A DNA stretch of 64,000 nt from Perkinsus olseni (Eukaryota > Perkinsozoa > Perkinsida > Perkinsidae): contig JABANP010000014.1 of assembly GCA_013115135.1 (NCBI GenBank), positions 248,001-312,000 on the forward strand. Reading direction: 5' to 3'. Below the pieces are notes generated by a model. That model saw only the letters and a program-made list of their open reading frames with translations, was not told the origin of the DNA and ran no database searches. Made by a program: the position numbers and the translations under genes. How positions within the stretch are numbered: position 1 is the first letter of the stretch; each line of letters begins with the position of its first letter. Shown here one piece after another: positions 46,867-62,969 of this stretch.

Positions 46867-48653
46867 CTAATGTCGAACAAGCGTCTCCTCTTCATCTCGG
46901 ATACGGTCCTGAGGGACAGCAATACAGCAGCCAACTCACATGCCCTTCATAGTACTCCTGGTCCCTGGTGTTCCTCTTCTGCTCTTCCATGAACTCCGCC
47001 CGCTTGCGTTCTCTATGCTGGAATCGATAGAAGTCCATCACCTACAGGGCGATCATACGCCAGTCAATCCTCCGACCAGGGAGAGATTCTTTCAGGACTG
47101 CGTAAATAGGGGACTTCAGCTCGCTGCGATCTTTCAAACCGTCTTCAAAATTTTCCGGGGAAAAACAAGTTTGAATTACAGACTCGTGATCTCGGATTGC
47201 CCTTCCTCACCTGCTGTTTCTTCGCCTTCTTTTTCTCCAACTTCCGCTGCTGACTGGTCCCATGGCCGATACCTGTAGCAGCGAGCGAAGGCAAGACCAA
47301 AAACCTCTACGGTAGTTCAGATCCATCTAACTAATTATTTACAATAGGTCCAGACTCTCTAGAAAAAGATCTAGATACCCGAGTAATATCTATTAGACAG
47401 TATCCAACTACAGTGCGTTCGGGTTTGATGCGCAAGTCGACTCAATTACGTAACTTGAGAACGAATAAACATCTTACAATGGACAACTAGCCACTATAGG
47501 TAGGGAGGGAGAGCAACCGATTGGTTCTATTTCAAAACACATTAGCTAACCTATAGAGTGGACCTACCTCCGAAGAGCTCGCCGTAGTCCACGGCCGTAG
47601 ACACTGCGGTAGGCACTCTATAACCCTTCACAGCAAGACCATCCGCAGAGCGAGTGACGCCAGTGCCACGGACAACTGTGAAGCCGTCTTCATCGACTTC
47701 GGGCTGCAAGGATGAGGACAGTCGACTGAAGGAGCCAATGAAAATGGGAGGACCTCTTGTTGCCGCCGCTTCTCAGCAGCCTCCTCGTCCTCATGCTCAG
47801 CCATAGCTACGTCAACATGCCGCTGGAGAGTGAGGGGGTCACAGTACCTTGAATAACAGAGTCAGTGGACTCAACGATCGCCCTGCCTCATTCCCTACAC
47901 AACAGGAGTGCCGTGAATAGTGGTCTTCGTTGTTGACACCTGACTGGATGCAGGCAGAGCACTCTTCTCCGCGGTCTTCAACACGCTCCTGGCCAAAGGC
48001 AGACACAAGCCGCGATGAACCTGCCAGGAATGAGCCGTTCTCTTCGCCGAAATAGAAGGCCTCCACTACCAGCTCCATAGAAGCGCTAGGGCTCTCCAGC
48101 ACGTTCTTCATGGAGTCCTCCGATACGAACAGCACGTGTCCGAAGACGAGGTCCCTGACTATGCCGTCCTGAGAGCAACCGCGCCGGAGTCCCAATGGGG
48201 AGCTCCTTCAGTACGCTATTACCGCTTTATCGGCACTGGTCTGTGCTGGTTTGACAGCCTTCTTTATTCGCACTCTTTCCACGTCACCGAAGACCTCAAA
48301 AAGCCGCGTCAAAGCCTTCTCAGTGACCCAGTAGTCCAGATGGGCCACGAAGAGAGTTCCTTGAAGAGAAACCAGACTCTCCAGACAATCCATACACCAT
48401 CAAGTGCGCGACAGTAGTGGCACGGAGGAAAAGTCTGTCCAGCGATTCCGTTGACACGAACGATATCAAGGCGTTATCGGGAACCACGACTGATGCTGGT
48501 AGTGGGAAAAAATCTCCTACTTTCGTTAGGCCACTCTGCTGGATCAGCCGCTTGATCGTTGCGCTTGACCATGAGCTGGCGTGTGAGAGGAGAGCCCTTC
48601 GACAGGGGAACATACAGTATACGATAACCTTCCAATCTTGACAGGGGCTGCAT
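46867..48653 (-). CDS. RRP7: Ribosome biogenesis protein RRP7
   Basis: RRP7 is a nucleolar factor for 18S rRNA maturation. Start MQPLSRLEGYRILYVPLSKG. A 25-nt intron (48496-48520) and a 64-nt one lead into an RRM fold: TLFVAHLDYWVTEKALTRLF and EVFGDVERVRIKKAV. Then VFGHVLFVSEDSMKNVLE, the VDVAMAEHEDEEAAEKRRQQ helix, VDEDGFTVVRGTG, and the C-terminal domain with VMDFYRFQHRERKRAEFMEE followed by QKRNTRDQ. This F-Y-x-(F/W)-Q-x-R-E...R...L/F..Q..R..F/..E D segment is the RRP7 signature. Ends DRIRDEEETLVRH and TAG at 46867. The order and spacing of parts match the family, and each exon joins at GT-AG. Confidence 0.8.
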
Positions 48654-49016
48654 TGCAGACGAAGAGACAGGGCCCTCGTGTGTACCCATAATGTGGTAGT
48701 CAACTACGAACAGAAGTGAATGCTTCAAAAACCCTTAACACAACTCAAGTCTCGAGCAGCATCATTCTACCAGCCCGATTGAGCCCGGGTGAACTTACTA
48801 TAGTACAATCGCTAATGTTGTGAATACTACTACTAGACTCTGCACAGTTGATACAGAGCATGAATAAAGCAAATACGGTACAAGTCAAGTCAATAGGTCC
48901 GTGGACCTGAGCTGAGCCAGATTTGGAATGGGCTCACAGGAGGCAACAGAAGACTATGAGAGCCGGACGCAAGGCGGCCCTGGAGGTGTTCTTTTTTAGA
49001 ACTGCAACCTCGCCAT
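48654..49016. other. No gene recognised
   Basis: Short intergenic stretch between RRP7 and the first NFU gene (both minus). Nothing conserved seen. Confidence 0.45.
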
Positions 49017-50126
49017 TCAAAACTCCATCTCTTTGGGATTATGGCTGACATCGGTGGAAGCGATATTAATGACCTTCTTCACTTCAGGGACGCTTTGAAC
49101 CAGCATATTCTCAATTCTAAAGCGTAGAGTCACACTTGACATAGGGCAGCCCGCACCTGACGAGACAGTGTTGACACGACGCCGCTGACTCGTGCGGATT
49201 ACATGCTCCCTTCAGTCGAACGCTGAGGACTCCCGTCTTCTCATCGAAGTCAGCGAGATCAACATCCCCACCATCGTCTTGAAGCTAACACACGCCTGTC
49301 GAGATCAACCTCCACAATTTGCCGCTACTACCACTGGCCGGATTCGGTCGTCCAGGACCTCCCCGATGCGCTCCATCAGCTTAGCCTTTTCGGCTTCCTC
49401 CGCTTCGCTTTCAAACTGCAAGGCTGATTTGTAAACCTAATCGAATCGACGATGATCAGAGGCACCATCGTGCTAATGGACCAGTACCGGTTGCAGTCCT
49501 GGTATGGCGAAGAAGCTAGATAGCACCGACTCCACCTTGGGCTTGACGAAACACCAGTCGATCGAGGAGGCTTTGGATACCGCTGCGTTGTGTTGGGAGA
49601 GAGTGACTTTCTCAACACCCTCAATCTGATCAGCTTGCAAAATCATCGATGGCGACGAAGGGACAAGATTGAACAACAGCGAGAACACACTGAGGCTGCG
49701 TAACTTCGCCACGAAGCACTCCCACTCAACCTAGCTGGCTTCGAAGAGATTCTTCCCACTTCTCGAAGATCAGCAGACAGCTGCCAATAAGCCTTATCCC
49801 TGTAAAGCCAGCTCGCCTTCCCTGTCCCGTACTACCTTGAAAAGGCTCAAAGCCAGAGGGGCTTGGGATGAGCCCTCCTTATTTTCAAATGTCATCCCTT
49901 TAGCCCCATTCGGAAGGATGGTCTTATCTCCCTCCAGCCAGAATATCATGGCGTTCGCGTCTCCCGAGGCAGCAGAGGAGACCTTCACTTCCTGTTTGGA
50001 CGTGGGAGAAGCCTCGTCAGCCGTGGACTCGTTGGTCTCGTAGGAGAGCGAGGGTGAAGCGGGAGCGTGTGACGCTAGGACCCGACTCAATGGGCTCGAT
50101 ATCCCGGGCACGGCCGTGGTGATCAT
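49017..50126 (-). CDS. NFU1: NFU-type iron-sulfur cluster scaffold, copy A
   Basis: NFU proteins hand over 4Fe-4S clusters, in mitochondria to lipoyl synthase and complex II. The start MITTAVPGISSPLSRVLASH gives a Ser/Ala-rich leader. The N-terminal Nfu_N domain reads NAMIFWLEGDKTILPNGAKG and PLALSLFK, then IEGVEKVTLSQHNAAVSKA and SIDWCFVKPKVESVLSSFF. The C-terminal domain has KLMERIGEVLDDRIRPVVV, DLADFDEKTGVLSVRLKGA and, after an intron, CAGCPMSSVTLRFRIENML, containing the cluster-binding CxxC. It ends VKKVINIASTDVSH...EMEF. Upstream in-frame codons lack another ATG. Copy B lies directly upstream in the same orientation. The organelle (mitochondrion or relict plastid) cannot be fixed. Confidence 0.85.
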
Positions 50127-50297
50127 AATAAAGGAACAAGGCAACAAAAGTGCTGCGGCAGTCGAATACAGGCGACTCTATGTCACGCTTAACGCAAGCT
50201 CCAGGCAGCCCAAGAATTGAGTAGTGCTATGATGATGACTTATGGAACAGCAACTTCAATGATTACATATGAGGGGACAGACTCCCTCCTGTGCACT

Positions 50298-51484
50298 TCA
50301 GGCCTGGGCCTCGGCGGTCTCCTCTTCGGCAACCACTTCCTCTTCTTCAATGTTGATAACATTCTTGACCTCCGGAATGTAGTGACAGACCATCCGTTGG
50401 ATACCGAACTTCAAGGTCACGCTGGATTTGGGACAACCCGAACCTGCGGATACGACGGTCTCATTGGCCGATTGCAACCGAGTACTCACATGAGCCTACG
50501 AGCCGGATCTTGAGCTCGCCTGATTCGGAGTCGAAAGATACGAACTCAACATCACCTCCATCTTGCTCCACCTAAAATGATAGCAATATCACCCGAGTAA
50601 GACAGAACTCCCGTGCGAATAAATCTGCGCAATAACACCCCTCGGAAAAGTAAACATCATCTTCCACGCTTGTCACGGCAACGATAGTACTCCATGAGAT
50701 CAAGATGCAGAAATTGTTAGGGATCCAATCGTCAGTTTTTAGAAGAATGTGCCACACACGAACGAATGACCAGTGAGACCAAAGAGTCAACACGGGGCGA
50801 AGAGGACAAGGGGGAATAAGAATTTCCCTTGTTAAAAAACTACTCTCTGACTTCTTGAGGATTACGAGCCTCCAAGTGCTGCAAATCAGGACTGCCCTTC
50901 CCTCCGTATTACAAAAGGTTTGATCCGTTGCTCCAGAATCTCGTGAATGCTGTTGATGACATCATCATTATGCTGTTCCTGGCCCTCTGGCGTGTACTCG
51001 ATAGCCTCAGGAGTCACCTTACGAAATGGCCATCTTGGTGAGAGCGGGGGTGGATGATACAACTTACGGGCTTAATATTGGGGATGTCGAAGAACTGAGA
51101 TATGACCAGTTCCACGTTCGGCTTCAACAGCTCCCAATCAGTCTCTGGAGACTTGGTAACAGTAGCGTGCCGCGCAGCCAATAGAACTTTGTCCACCCCG
51201 TGCACCTGAACAGTTCAATATCATGAACGCCGGAACAGACTCTCCCACCGTACCCTGAAGAGGCTGGCTGCCAAGGGAGAGTCGGCACAGTGGGTCTTCT
51301 CGAAGGACATGCTTTTTGCGCCCTGTCCGAGGACCGGCTTTCGGCCCTCCAGAGTGAAGATCATGGCAGAAGGGTTAGGCGTTGCCTCAGCGGAGACTGC
51401 GATGAACCTCGCCTGCAGCGCCCGAGTGGCAGCAGTCAGAGCCCGTGGCATGGCTCGACTCGTGAATCCAGTTGTTGACAGCAT
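50298..51484 (-). CDS. NFU1: NFU-type iron-sulfur cluster scaffold, copy B
   Basis: Start [20 protein letters not shown] with further Arg/Ala residues ([10 protein letters not shown]), a clear mitochondrial-type presequence. The Nfu_N domain reads [20 protein letters not shown] and PLAASLFR, then [20 protein letters not shown] and [20 protein letters not shown]. The C-terminal domain gives [20 protein letters not shown], then [19 protein letters not shown] across an intron, with the CxxC pair, and IPEVKNVIN before a Glu/Ala-rich tail. It keeps the E-x-TPNP...M motif that copy A has lost. Both copies are split by an intron after the first base of the first CxxC cysteine, which shows common origin. 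Confidence 0.87.
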
Positions 51485-51577
51485 AGGGGTGCGCAGAGAT
51501 GAAACAAAACTAATCTGAAACCACCCTACACCCGGCTTCACCGAAACACGAGAGCTCCTGATGATCAGATGGTTGCT

Positions 51578-52305
51578 TTAGTTCAACACATTTAACATGT
51601 CAACAGCCTGTGTATCTGCAAGACCAGAGCTAGTTGACCGGAGCACCTCCTGAAGCCCCACCCGACTGTCTCGAGTTCTATCCTCTGGTAAACGATCCTT
51701 ATAGTCCATCAGATCTACTCTACAACCATGACTATAGAGTAGTCTGGTGCAGGATAAGTTATTCGACCTGACCCAGGAGAGATAGTACGGGATGCCACGC
51801 CCGACGTACCCTGCGGCGATGTGCAGGGGCGTCTCCTCTTTAGCGTTGGTGATATTAGGATTGGCACCGTGACGGAGAAGGTGCTCCACTAGACTAATGT
51901 CATAATACGACGGTTGACCTGAAAGGGGGACCTCCGTTGGCAATAGCCTTAGGGCTCCGCTACAGGCCACGTGCAGGGCGGTATCGAGGGTGTCCGACTC
52001 CTGTCGATTCAGTTCCCTCCACTTGCCCAGCGTTACGGCCATCTTCAACCACCACGCCGGATGGCCGTCTCGAATGCAATCAATCAAGGGCTTGTCCCCT
52101 ATGTCCACTGCAGCACAGCATCTGTAATCCTAATAAACCGCTGCAAGGTCCCCGGCGGATACTCTCACCTCGCAGCCGTCTCGTGGCAGGGGCATGGACA
52201 GTGGCACGAGCAGTCGCAGAGCTCTGTGTGGGGGCAGTAGTCCATCGCGTTGGGCTCGATGTAGTAGAGGATGGACGCTGGCTGACTACCGCCACAGCGG
52301 TACAT
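51578..52305 (-). CDS. Ankyrin-repeat protein with Cys/His-rich N-terminus
   Basis: Start MYRCGGSQPASILYYIEPNA. The next stretch CPHTELCDCSCHCPCPCH packs eleven Cys/His in eighteen residues, as in a small metal-binding cluster. An intron ends with the joined AARCCAAVDIGDKPLIDC. Ankyrin repeats follow: LDTALHVACSGALRLLP, VEHLLRHGANPNITNAKEET then PLHIAAGYVGRG, and CTRLLYSHGCRVDLMDYKDR. These match the G-xTPLHxAA and LLxxGAxxN consensus. Ends MLNVLN. Partner and role are unknown; a metal-dependent adaptor is a guess. Confidence 0.7.
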
Positions 52306-52795
52306 AGTTACATCAAAGACTGCTCAGGCCAAGCGGTGAGTGGTGACGCGAAGGGCAGCACGAGGCAGGCTGCAGTTATGAGAGAAGTCCATCACACGAA
52401 GCTCTGAGATTCGCCTCAGGGGCTTTAGAGTATTCCCTACTATACTGGGAGACATGTAGCCAGAGACTGAGCAGAATGAGAGTCAGGTGAGGGCCACGAA
52501 GTCGGGGTATCGCTCCGCTAGGAAAAAACGAGCGAACAAGATTCCTCCTCGGCGCACTGATATCTTATCCTAATCATGGTCTGAGGTCCCCTGCTTAAAT
52601 CCAACAGTATACGCCGATACAGTAGTGGTAGAGTAGTCTTAACGGGCTCGAAGTCGTAGTGTCAAATGCAACGATAGTGCGATGTGACGCGTGACTGTTG
52701 GAAGGAGACACTGGCCGTTCGGCGCGCCGTCGCGGACTATGTTCTTGACGGGCAGTGGTAGACCACTGAGAGTTCATTTCCTTCTTGTCAGGTTT
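52306..52795. other. Divergent intergenic region, no gene recognised
   Basis: Lies between the ankyrin gene (minus) and the serpin (plus). A frame running into the serpin (52691 on) could be a 5' exon joined at the acceptor ending at 52790, but I have no family support for it. Confidence 0.4.
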
Positions 52796-53954
52796 ATGTC
52801 ACAGTTTTCAACTAATAGGCCAATGGATCTATTGGCGTTTTTCCTCTTCGGCAAACAGCTGGACTCTGAGCCCGATGCCTCCACTTCCAATATCGTCATC
52901 AGCCCGTTATCAGTGTATCAAACCCTGGCTATGGCAGCACTTGGCGCTAAAGGTTAGTCCAAAAGCCTGTTCCCAACTGCCTTGCAAGAAGTGTGCTCTT
53001 TTGTAGGGTCTACTGCGGACAGGATTTATAGGCTCACCGGAGTTCCCTCCGTCGATGCTCTTCTGGACGACGACTACTCGTCTGATGCTATGCTGTTGGT
53101 CAACTCTATCTGGTCGAATGTGCTTCGTGAAGACTATGTGGAAGCGGTCCAAAAGCGCCTACCCGGTACCACTGCTTATTGTGAAGTGCCGACTGCAAGT
53201 AGGATCAACGCCTGGGTTGGTGACAAGACGAAGCATCTCATCGGCCACATACTCGACGATGATCCGTCGCCGGACGGTGCTGTGCTGGTCAACGCTGCTT
53301 ACTTCAAGGACTCCTGGAAAGTCAAGTTCAACCCTTACTCGACTAGGCCGATGAAGTTCGACCTTCCCAACGGCACCTCTGAAGATGGTTCCAATGATGG
53401 TAGCCGAGAGCACCGAGAAGAAGCGGGGCATGAAGGTCTTTGCGTACTATGCTGATGATGACTTTCAAGTGGCTTCTATACCCTATAGTCATCCCGAGTA
53501 CTCGGCTGTCATAGCGTTGCCTACCACACCAAACGGGAATCCTGTACTCGACGATGCTACTTATCAATCCTGGTTGGCAGGAATGAAACAAACGCCTGGT
53601 GTGCTCATGTTCCCGAAGTTCAAAGTAGAGTACGGGGTGAAGGACCTGACGAGCATCCTCGCGGAGGGAGGCCTCGAGATAGCCGGGGATTATTCTGGCA
53701 TGTCGGATGAGCCGTTGCAGATTAGTAATGTCTTCCACAAGGCTGTCCTCAAAGTGAATGAGGAGGGCACTGAGGGTACTGCAGCTACGGCCATGGTTAT
53801 GAACCGAGCCTTTGTGATGCCACCACCGGAGGCCTTCGAGATGATAGTCAACAGGCCATTCTTTTTCATTGTCAAGCATAACCCGACAGGTCGTATAGCA
53901 TTCTTCAGTCATATTAACGACCCTAGCAGCTCCGATGACGAGATGTGCTCTTGA
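52796..53954 (+). CDS. Serpin (serine protease inhibitor)
   Basis: The start MSQFSTNRPMDLLAFFLFGK gives helix A. VISPLSVYQTLAMAALGAKG joins across an intron (53-nt, 52953-53006) to STADRIYRLTG. Later parts include INAWVGDKTKHLIGHILDDD, AVLVNAAYFKDSWKVKFNPY, MKVFAYYADDDFQVASIPYS, FPKFKVEYGVKDLTSILAEG, AVLKVNEEGTEGTAATAM and NRPFFFIVKHNPTGRIAFFS. This is a full serpin of about 370 residues. The hinge EEGTEGTAATA is rich in small residues, as in inhibitory serpins. The likely scissile bond is in MNRAFVM, next to Arg-Ala. One extra base at about 53384 breaks the frame between NGTSE and MVPMM. No signal peptide is seen, so it is probably intracellular unless a 5' exon adds one. Confidence 0.85.
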
Positions 53955-54252
53955 GGCCCTTCATGCGTCTGGTCGGTGGTAATGACCCCAAGGTCATCAT
54001 TTCATGGTGCGATAGTGTAAGGGCTTCGAATCTCTCGCCTCGGTCGTCGAATCTCTCAACGACCTGCGCAAGGTGCACAAATGCACAGCTTTCTGATGAT
54101 CTGACAGACAGTAACCGTTTCGTCGGAGTCCTTTCTGTATTTGATCGTGTTACTGATTGTGAAGGAGTTATGTCAGCTTCCGGAACGACTATTGTGTTTG
54201 AGTGTCACAATGTAACTTTCCTCGTTTTGGATCAGTAGTCTATTCGTCACCA

Positions 54253-55438
54253 ATGGCGCAGTACGGTCGCTCTGAGTACTGGGATGAGCGTTACACTCGT
54301 GACCCCGAGCCCTTTGATTGGTACCAGCGGTGGGCAGGACTCAAAGACGTAGGAGAATTGTCGGTCCCGGCATGGATGGCCCGATCACTGACTTTATGTT
54401 CTGCAGGTTGTTCAGGAGTACGTGAAGCCAGACTGCAAGATTTTGAACGTCGGTGCTGGTAACTCGAAGCTGACCGAGGAGATGTACGAGGAAGGATACC
54501 AAAACATTGTGAATGTGGATATATCAAGTGAGCTCAAGCCTAGAAGGAGATCGACCGAGAGTTGTCCTTGTAGGCGTCGTCATCAAGCAGATGGAGGAGC
54601 GATATCAGGATAAGCCTGGTATGGTATATCAACAGGCTGATTGCAGGTAGCCCGCCGTAGGGGTGTGGCGAATGCTAGAGGATTCTCGATCAGGGCGCTC
54701 GAGTTCTCTGATGGCATGTTTGATGTCGTTATCGACAAGGGGACGCTTGACTCCATACTGTGTGGTGAGGGATCCAGCCAGAATGCACAAAAGATGCTGA
54801 GCGAGGTGTGATGGAGAAGCTCATGATGCTGGGAATTTATTGACTTTTTCTCGTAGATTTCCCGGGTCCTGAACCCTTCAAAAGGCGTGTACATCTGCAT
54901 ATCCCACGGTCAGCAAAGCTACCGTCTCACTTACCTGCAGAAGCCGGACTTTCAGTGGTCTGTTAAAGTACTGCCTTGAACTGCAGCAGTGTGACGAAGT
55001 TGAGATGGCGTGTCCTAGGTTCACACTGTGGCCAAGCCTATGATGGGTATGACTTCCGCTATCGGTGGTGATGAGAAAGATGACGTTCACTATATATACG
55101 TTTGCACTAAGGTAGCCCATCAACGGGGAGAAGATCGCTGGCAAACTTGGTTCAATAGTATTCGTGGTGATTCGATGCCCTTGTCTGATCGAAGGGCATA
55201 TTTAAGGTTTAGGGCTGAGAATTTAAGGTCGCGCGCGTTTGACTTGAAACGTCGGAGTATGGCAGAAAAACCTGTAGATAGTTATCTGGAGAAGGTGCTT
55301 GGTTCTTCTATCCCGACTCTTCAAATCTTTGTGACAGTCTTAATTGGTGCTCCTCGGAATGAACGTAGCGGGTGGGCGCTCATGAGATCGTTCGATAGTG
55401 GGCGATACTCGCCTTCGGTAGTCTGTGCGTTCGTTTAG
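54253..55438 (+). CDS. EEF1AKMT4/METTL13-like lysine methyltransferase
   Basis: A small class I methyltransferase family that modifies eEF1A lysine. Start MAQYGRSEYWDERYTRDPEP then FDWYQRWAGLKDV, the family's YWDxRYxxEPxPFDWYQxY signature. After introns: VQEYVKPDCKILNVGAGNSK (motif I), EMYEEGYQNIVNVDISS, VVIKQMEERYQDKPGM, LEFSDGMFDVVIDKGTLDSI (motif IV with DKGTLD), ISRVLNPSKGVYICISHGQQ and a C-terminal IYVCTK. All joins keep the frame. The frame runs on past IYVCTK for about 100 more codons without family similarity, so the true stop may lie in a further exon, and the 3' limit is uncertain. Confidence 0.8.
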
Positions 55439-55632
55439 GACGACGTCAAGCCGAACGATGAGGAGTAGAGGCTGCGATGTCGACTAATTTGTTCTTCGGT
55501 CAACCGTTGGGGATATTGCCCAAGGCATTGTCCTTCACTGACCGTAGAAAACATAAACTGGAGTTTCCCAAGGTTGCGTTGCTATGCCGGTGTACTCAAT
55601 ATGCGCGTTGAATAGCGTGTTCCGTCTTTCGC

Positions 55633-56806
55633 ATGGCCAGCAGCAGTTCAGTTGGCGTCCGCCAGCAATTGACATCCTCGTCGCCGGAGACGAGCGATCC
55701 GAAAGTGGATTTCGCTCCGCCGTGTCCTCCCAACTGCAAGTGCTGCGGCTTCGAGAGGCCCGAGATGAGTAGGGTTGAAGAGACTGTGTAGCTCGCGACG
55801 AACAACTCTTCCTGCGTCAGATACTGAGCCTGTGATTGGGTCATTGAAGAAGCTCGCTGGCCACGCCTTCGTAGTATATGGCAGGCATACTGATTGGGCG
55901 AGTGATGCTGCCGCAACTGATGGGCGCCTCAAGGTAGTGACTCGGGGTTCAGGCTTGGTCTCGGATGGCAGCTCCTGTTGATATTACCGTGTTCGTGCAG
56001 GATATCATCTCTACGCTGCGGAAGTCGCTGCCGAAGAACTTTCCCTGTCCTCGTCGCTGAGGGTATCTCCGGGGAGGATAAGCAAGGGGATGTGGTAGTA
56101 TGAGGATTCCAGTACGGATTGATAAAATGGCTTCCCTGTTTGTCAGCTACTATTCCCGCAAGGTCTACGGGTGCGTGCGGGCGAGGACCTCGAGAAAGGT
56201 GAAGAACCAAGGGGACTCGGGGCATCTGGTAATGACGCATCCTCGCGCCGTTCCACTGACGCACGAGTCGAGGTAATCCTATCGCTTTCCGGTGCCCTGC
56301 GTTACTTCCAGTAATAGGCACGCCTTCATTTGCGGACACAGTGGTCGAGATCGGCGGTGTGGTAGATGTGGTCCGGAGCTGGCAGCCAAGATACTGGCGT
56401 TCGGAGACCCTCGTACGCACGTTAGACTTTGCAGTCACGTCGGCGGTCACAAGTTTGCCGGCAATGTAGGAATCTTGCTTGGAAGCAGTGGGTCGGACAA
56501 GACGCCCTTAGGTCATTGTCTATGATATGACAGTTGCGGACACGGGTGACTGGTACGGGTACGTGACTCCTGGCAACGTGAAGAGAATGCTGGACCACAG
56601 CGCTAGGAAACCCTTCACTTCTGGGAGTGAGAGACAATCGACTTGCCATCGTGAAAGGACGTCCTGCTCAGGTGTACCAATCTCACTGGCGTGGTCGTAC
56701 TGGCATGTCCAAGGAGGAGTGCATTGAGTATGCGGTGTCTCGAGAAGCACCAACAACGCGTGAAGATGGTCATCGGTGGTGCAGCTGTGGTCGCCCTTTG
56801 TTGTGA
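55633..56806 (+). CDS. Sucrase/ferredoxin-like family protein (thioredoxin-like 2Fe-2S, Apd1 type)
   Basis: Start [20 protein letters not shown], then [18 protein letters not shown]. An intron joins to [20 protein letters not shown] and [10 protein letters not shown]. Later exons give [56 protein letters not shown] and [20 protein letters not shown]. The CGH..RD.RCG.CGP and CSH.GGH.FAGN segments are diagnostic of this family, where Cys and His ligate a 2Fe-2S cluster. Two very short introns are proposed (25 nt at 55947-55971; 31 nt near the end). A one-base break near 56044 separates KNFP from [12 protein letters not shown]. Ends [14 protein letters not shown]. Confidence 0.7.
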
Positions 56807-57859
<1,053 letters not shown>

Positions 57860-58226
57860 AGATTGATTACTTAAGAATAACGTGTATAGCGTGTTGCCTT
57901 ACGAGGCCTATATGCGTGATTAAGGGATTATTCCCTATTGGAAGATGCCCTTGCGTTGGACAGTACCGTCACGGTAATTCGTTTGGGGGGAGTTTATCGG
58001 GCTCTTGGTATCCACTGCATGCTTTTTTTGGTAGGCTCCTTTCAGCCTAAGAGAGTGGCACTGGATCAGCCCTTGATCGTTCTACAGTTCCAGTGTTGTG
58101 CTTAGTCAGTCAATCAGTCGGTGTTGCTTCTATCGAGAGGCCAGTAGACGGTGGTAGCGGGCGTGGAGAAGTTGGTTGATCCAGAGATAGTTGGTAGTCA
58201 CAGTACTGTCTACGTGAAAAGCCACC
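57860..58226. other. No gene recognised
   Basis: Intergenic between the isomerase and MCM3. Nothing conserved seen. Confidence 0.4.
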
Positions 58227-62088
<3,862 letters not shown>

Positions 62089-62839
62089 GGCTCGATGTTT
62101 CGGGGAATCGGATGCATGGCTGGGTAGCTTACAATTCGTGCATTCCCGTCGCGTTGTGTTACATGTTCTTGACTCATACGGTGTAACCTATGCCGGAGTC
62201 TGTCAACTGACCGGGTCAACCATCATAATGACACTTGAAGGTCGTCGCACATGAGCGCTCGTGCTTCAGCCACTATCGAAACAGGTCCGCCGCAGCCTTG
62301 GAAGCTGTGGAGAAGCCCATTGAAAACCCCCATCATTGCACAAGAGCAAGTGCATTGTAGGCTACAATGACTCGTGTCGACGCTAAGGACTCCTTGAGGA
62401 ATACAACAGTCAATTTGTGTGGACCGGGCCGCAAGGAACTTGGCGATAGGCTGATGTATGATCAGCCTTCCGGGGCTTAACTCTTGAAGAGGAGGGCTTC
62501 CGTCCCACAAGTAGATGCTAGCAGGCGAGCCCGGGCCATGGTCTCGTCCAGGTCGGTGAACAAACTTGACCGAGGGAAGACATCGTGGCGTTGAGGCCCG
62601 ATTGCTTAAAATCATTAGACGGGCGAACTTTCGAGGATCGCGCCGCTGCAAAACTTCTCGAAGCCGCAAAGCTCCCGGAGAGCTCTTCAATCTCCTCGAA
62701 CGGGTAGGGACCCACATCTACTTCCTTCATGGCTGAACTACATAACTCTTCGGTGTACCCAGGCTCTTCGCGCTCTATCCTAGAGATCGGCAATCTCGTT
62801 CTGCGAGCCTCGTAGTACGAGGGCCGTTTTTGAGGAAGT
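62089..62839. other. No gene recognised
   Basis: The 164-residue minus frame near 62223-62717 shows no motif and I do not accept it as a gene. No RNA gene seen. Confidence 0.4.
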
Positions 62840-62894
62840 CCTGCGAAGACTCATTGGCAATGCCAATTTGGCATTGCAAATGAGTCTTCGCAGG
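62840..62894. repeat. Long near-perfect inverted repeat
   Basis: Arms CCTGCGAAGACTCATT and AATGAGTCTTCGCAGG are perfect 16-mers, and inside them GCAATGCCAA pairs with TTGGCATTGC. Nearly all of the 55 bases can form one hairpin. Confidence 0.85.
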
Positions 62895-62930
62895 GCCTGA
62901 ACCCGAACTGCCGATCTCCAGGATAGAGCG

Positions 62931-62969
62931 GGCAATGACTCATTGCCAGTTTGGCAATGAGTCATTGCC
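62931..62969. repeat. Second inverted repeat, related to the first
   Basis: Perfect 18-base arms GGCAATGACTCATTGCCA and TGGCAATGAGTCATTGCC around a three-base loop. The arms themselves are palindromic around TGACTCA/TGAGTCA and share GACTCATTG with the hairpin 37 bases upstream. Confidence 0.85.
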
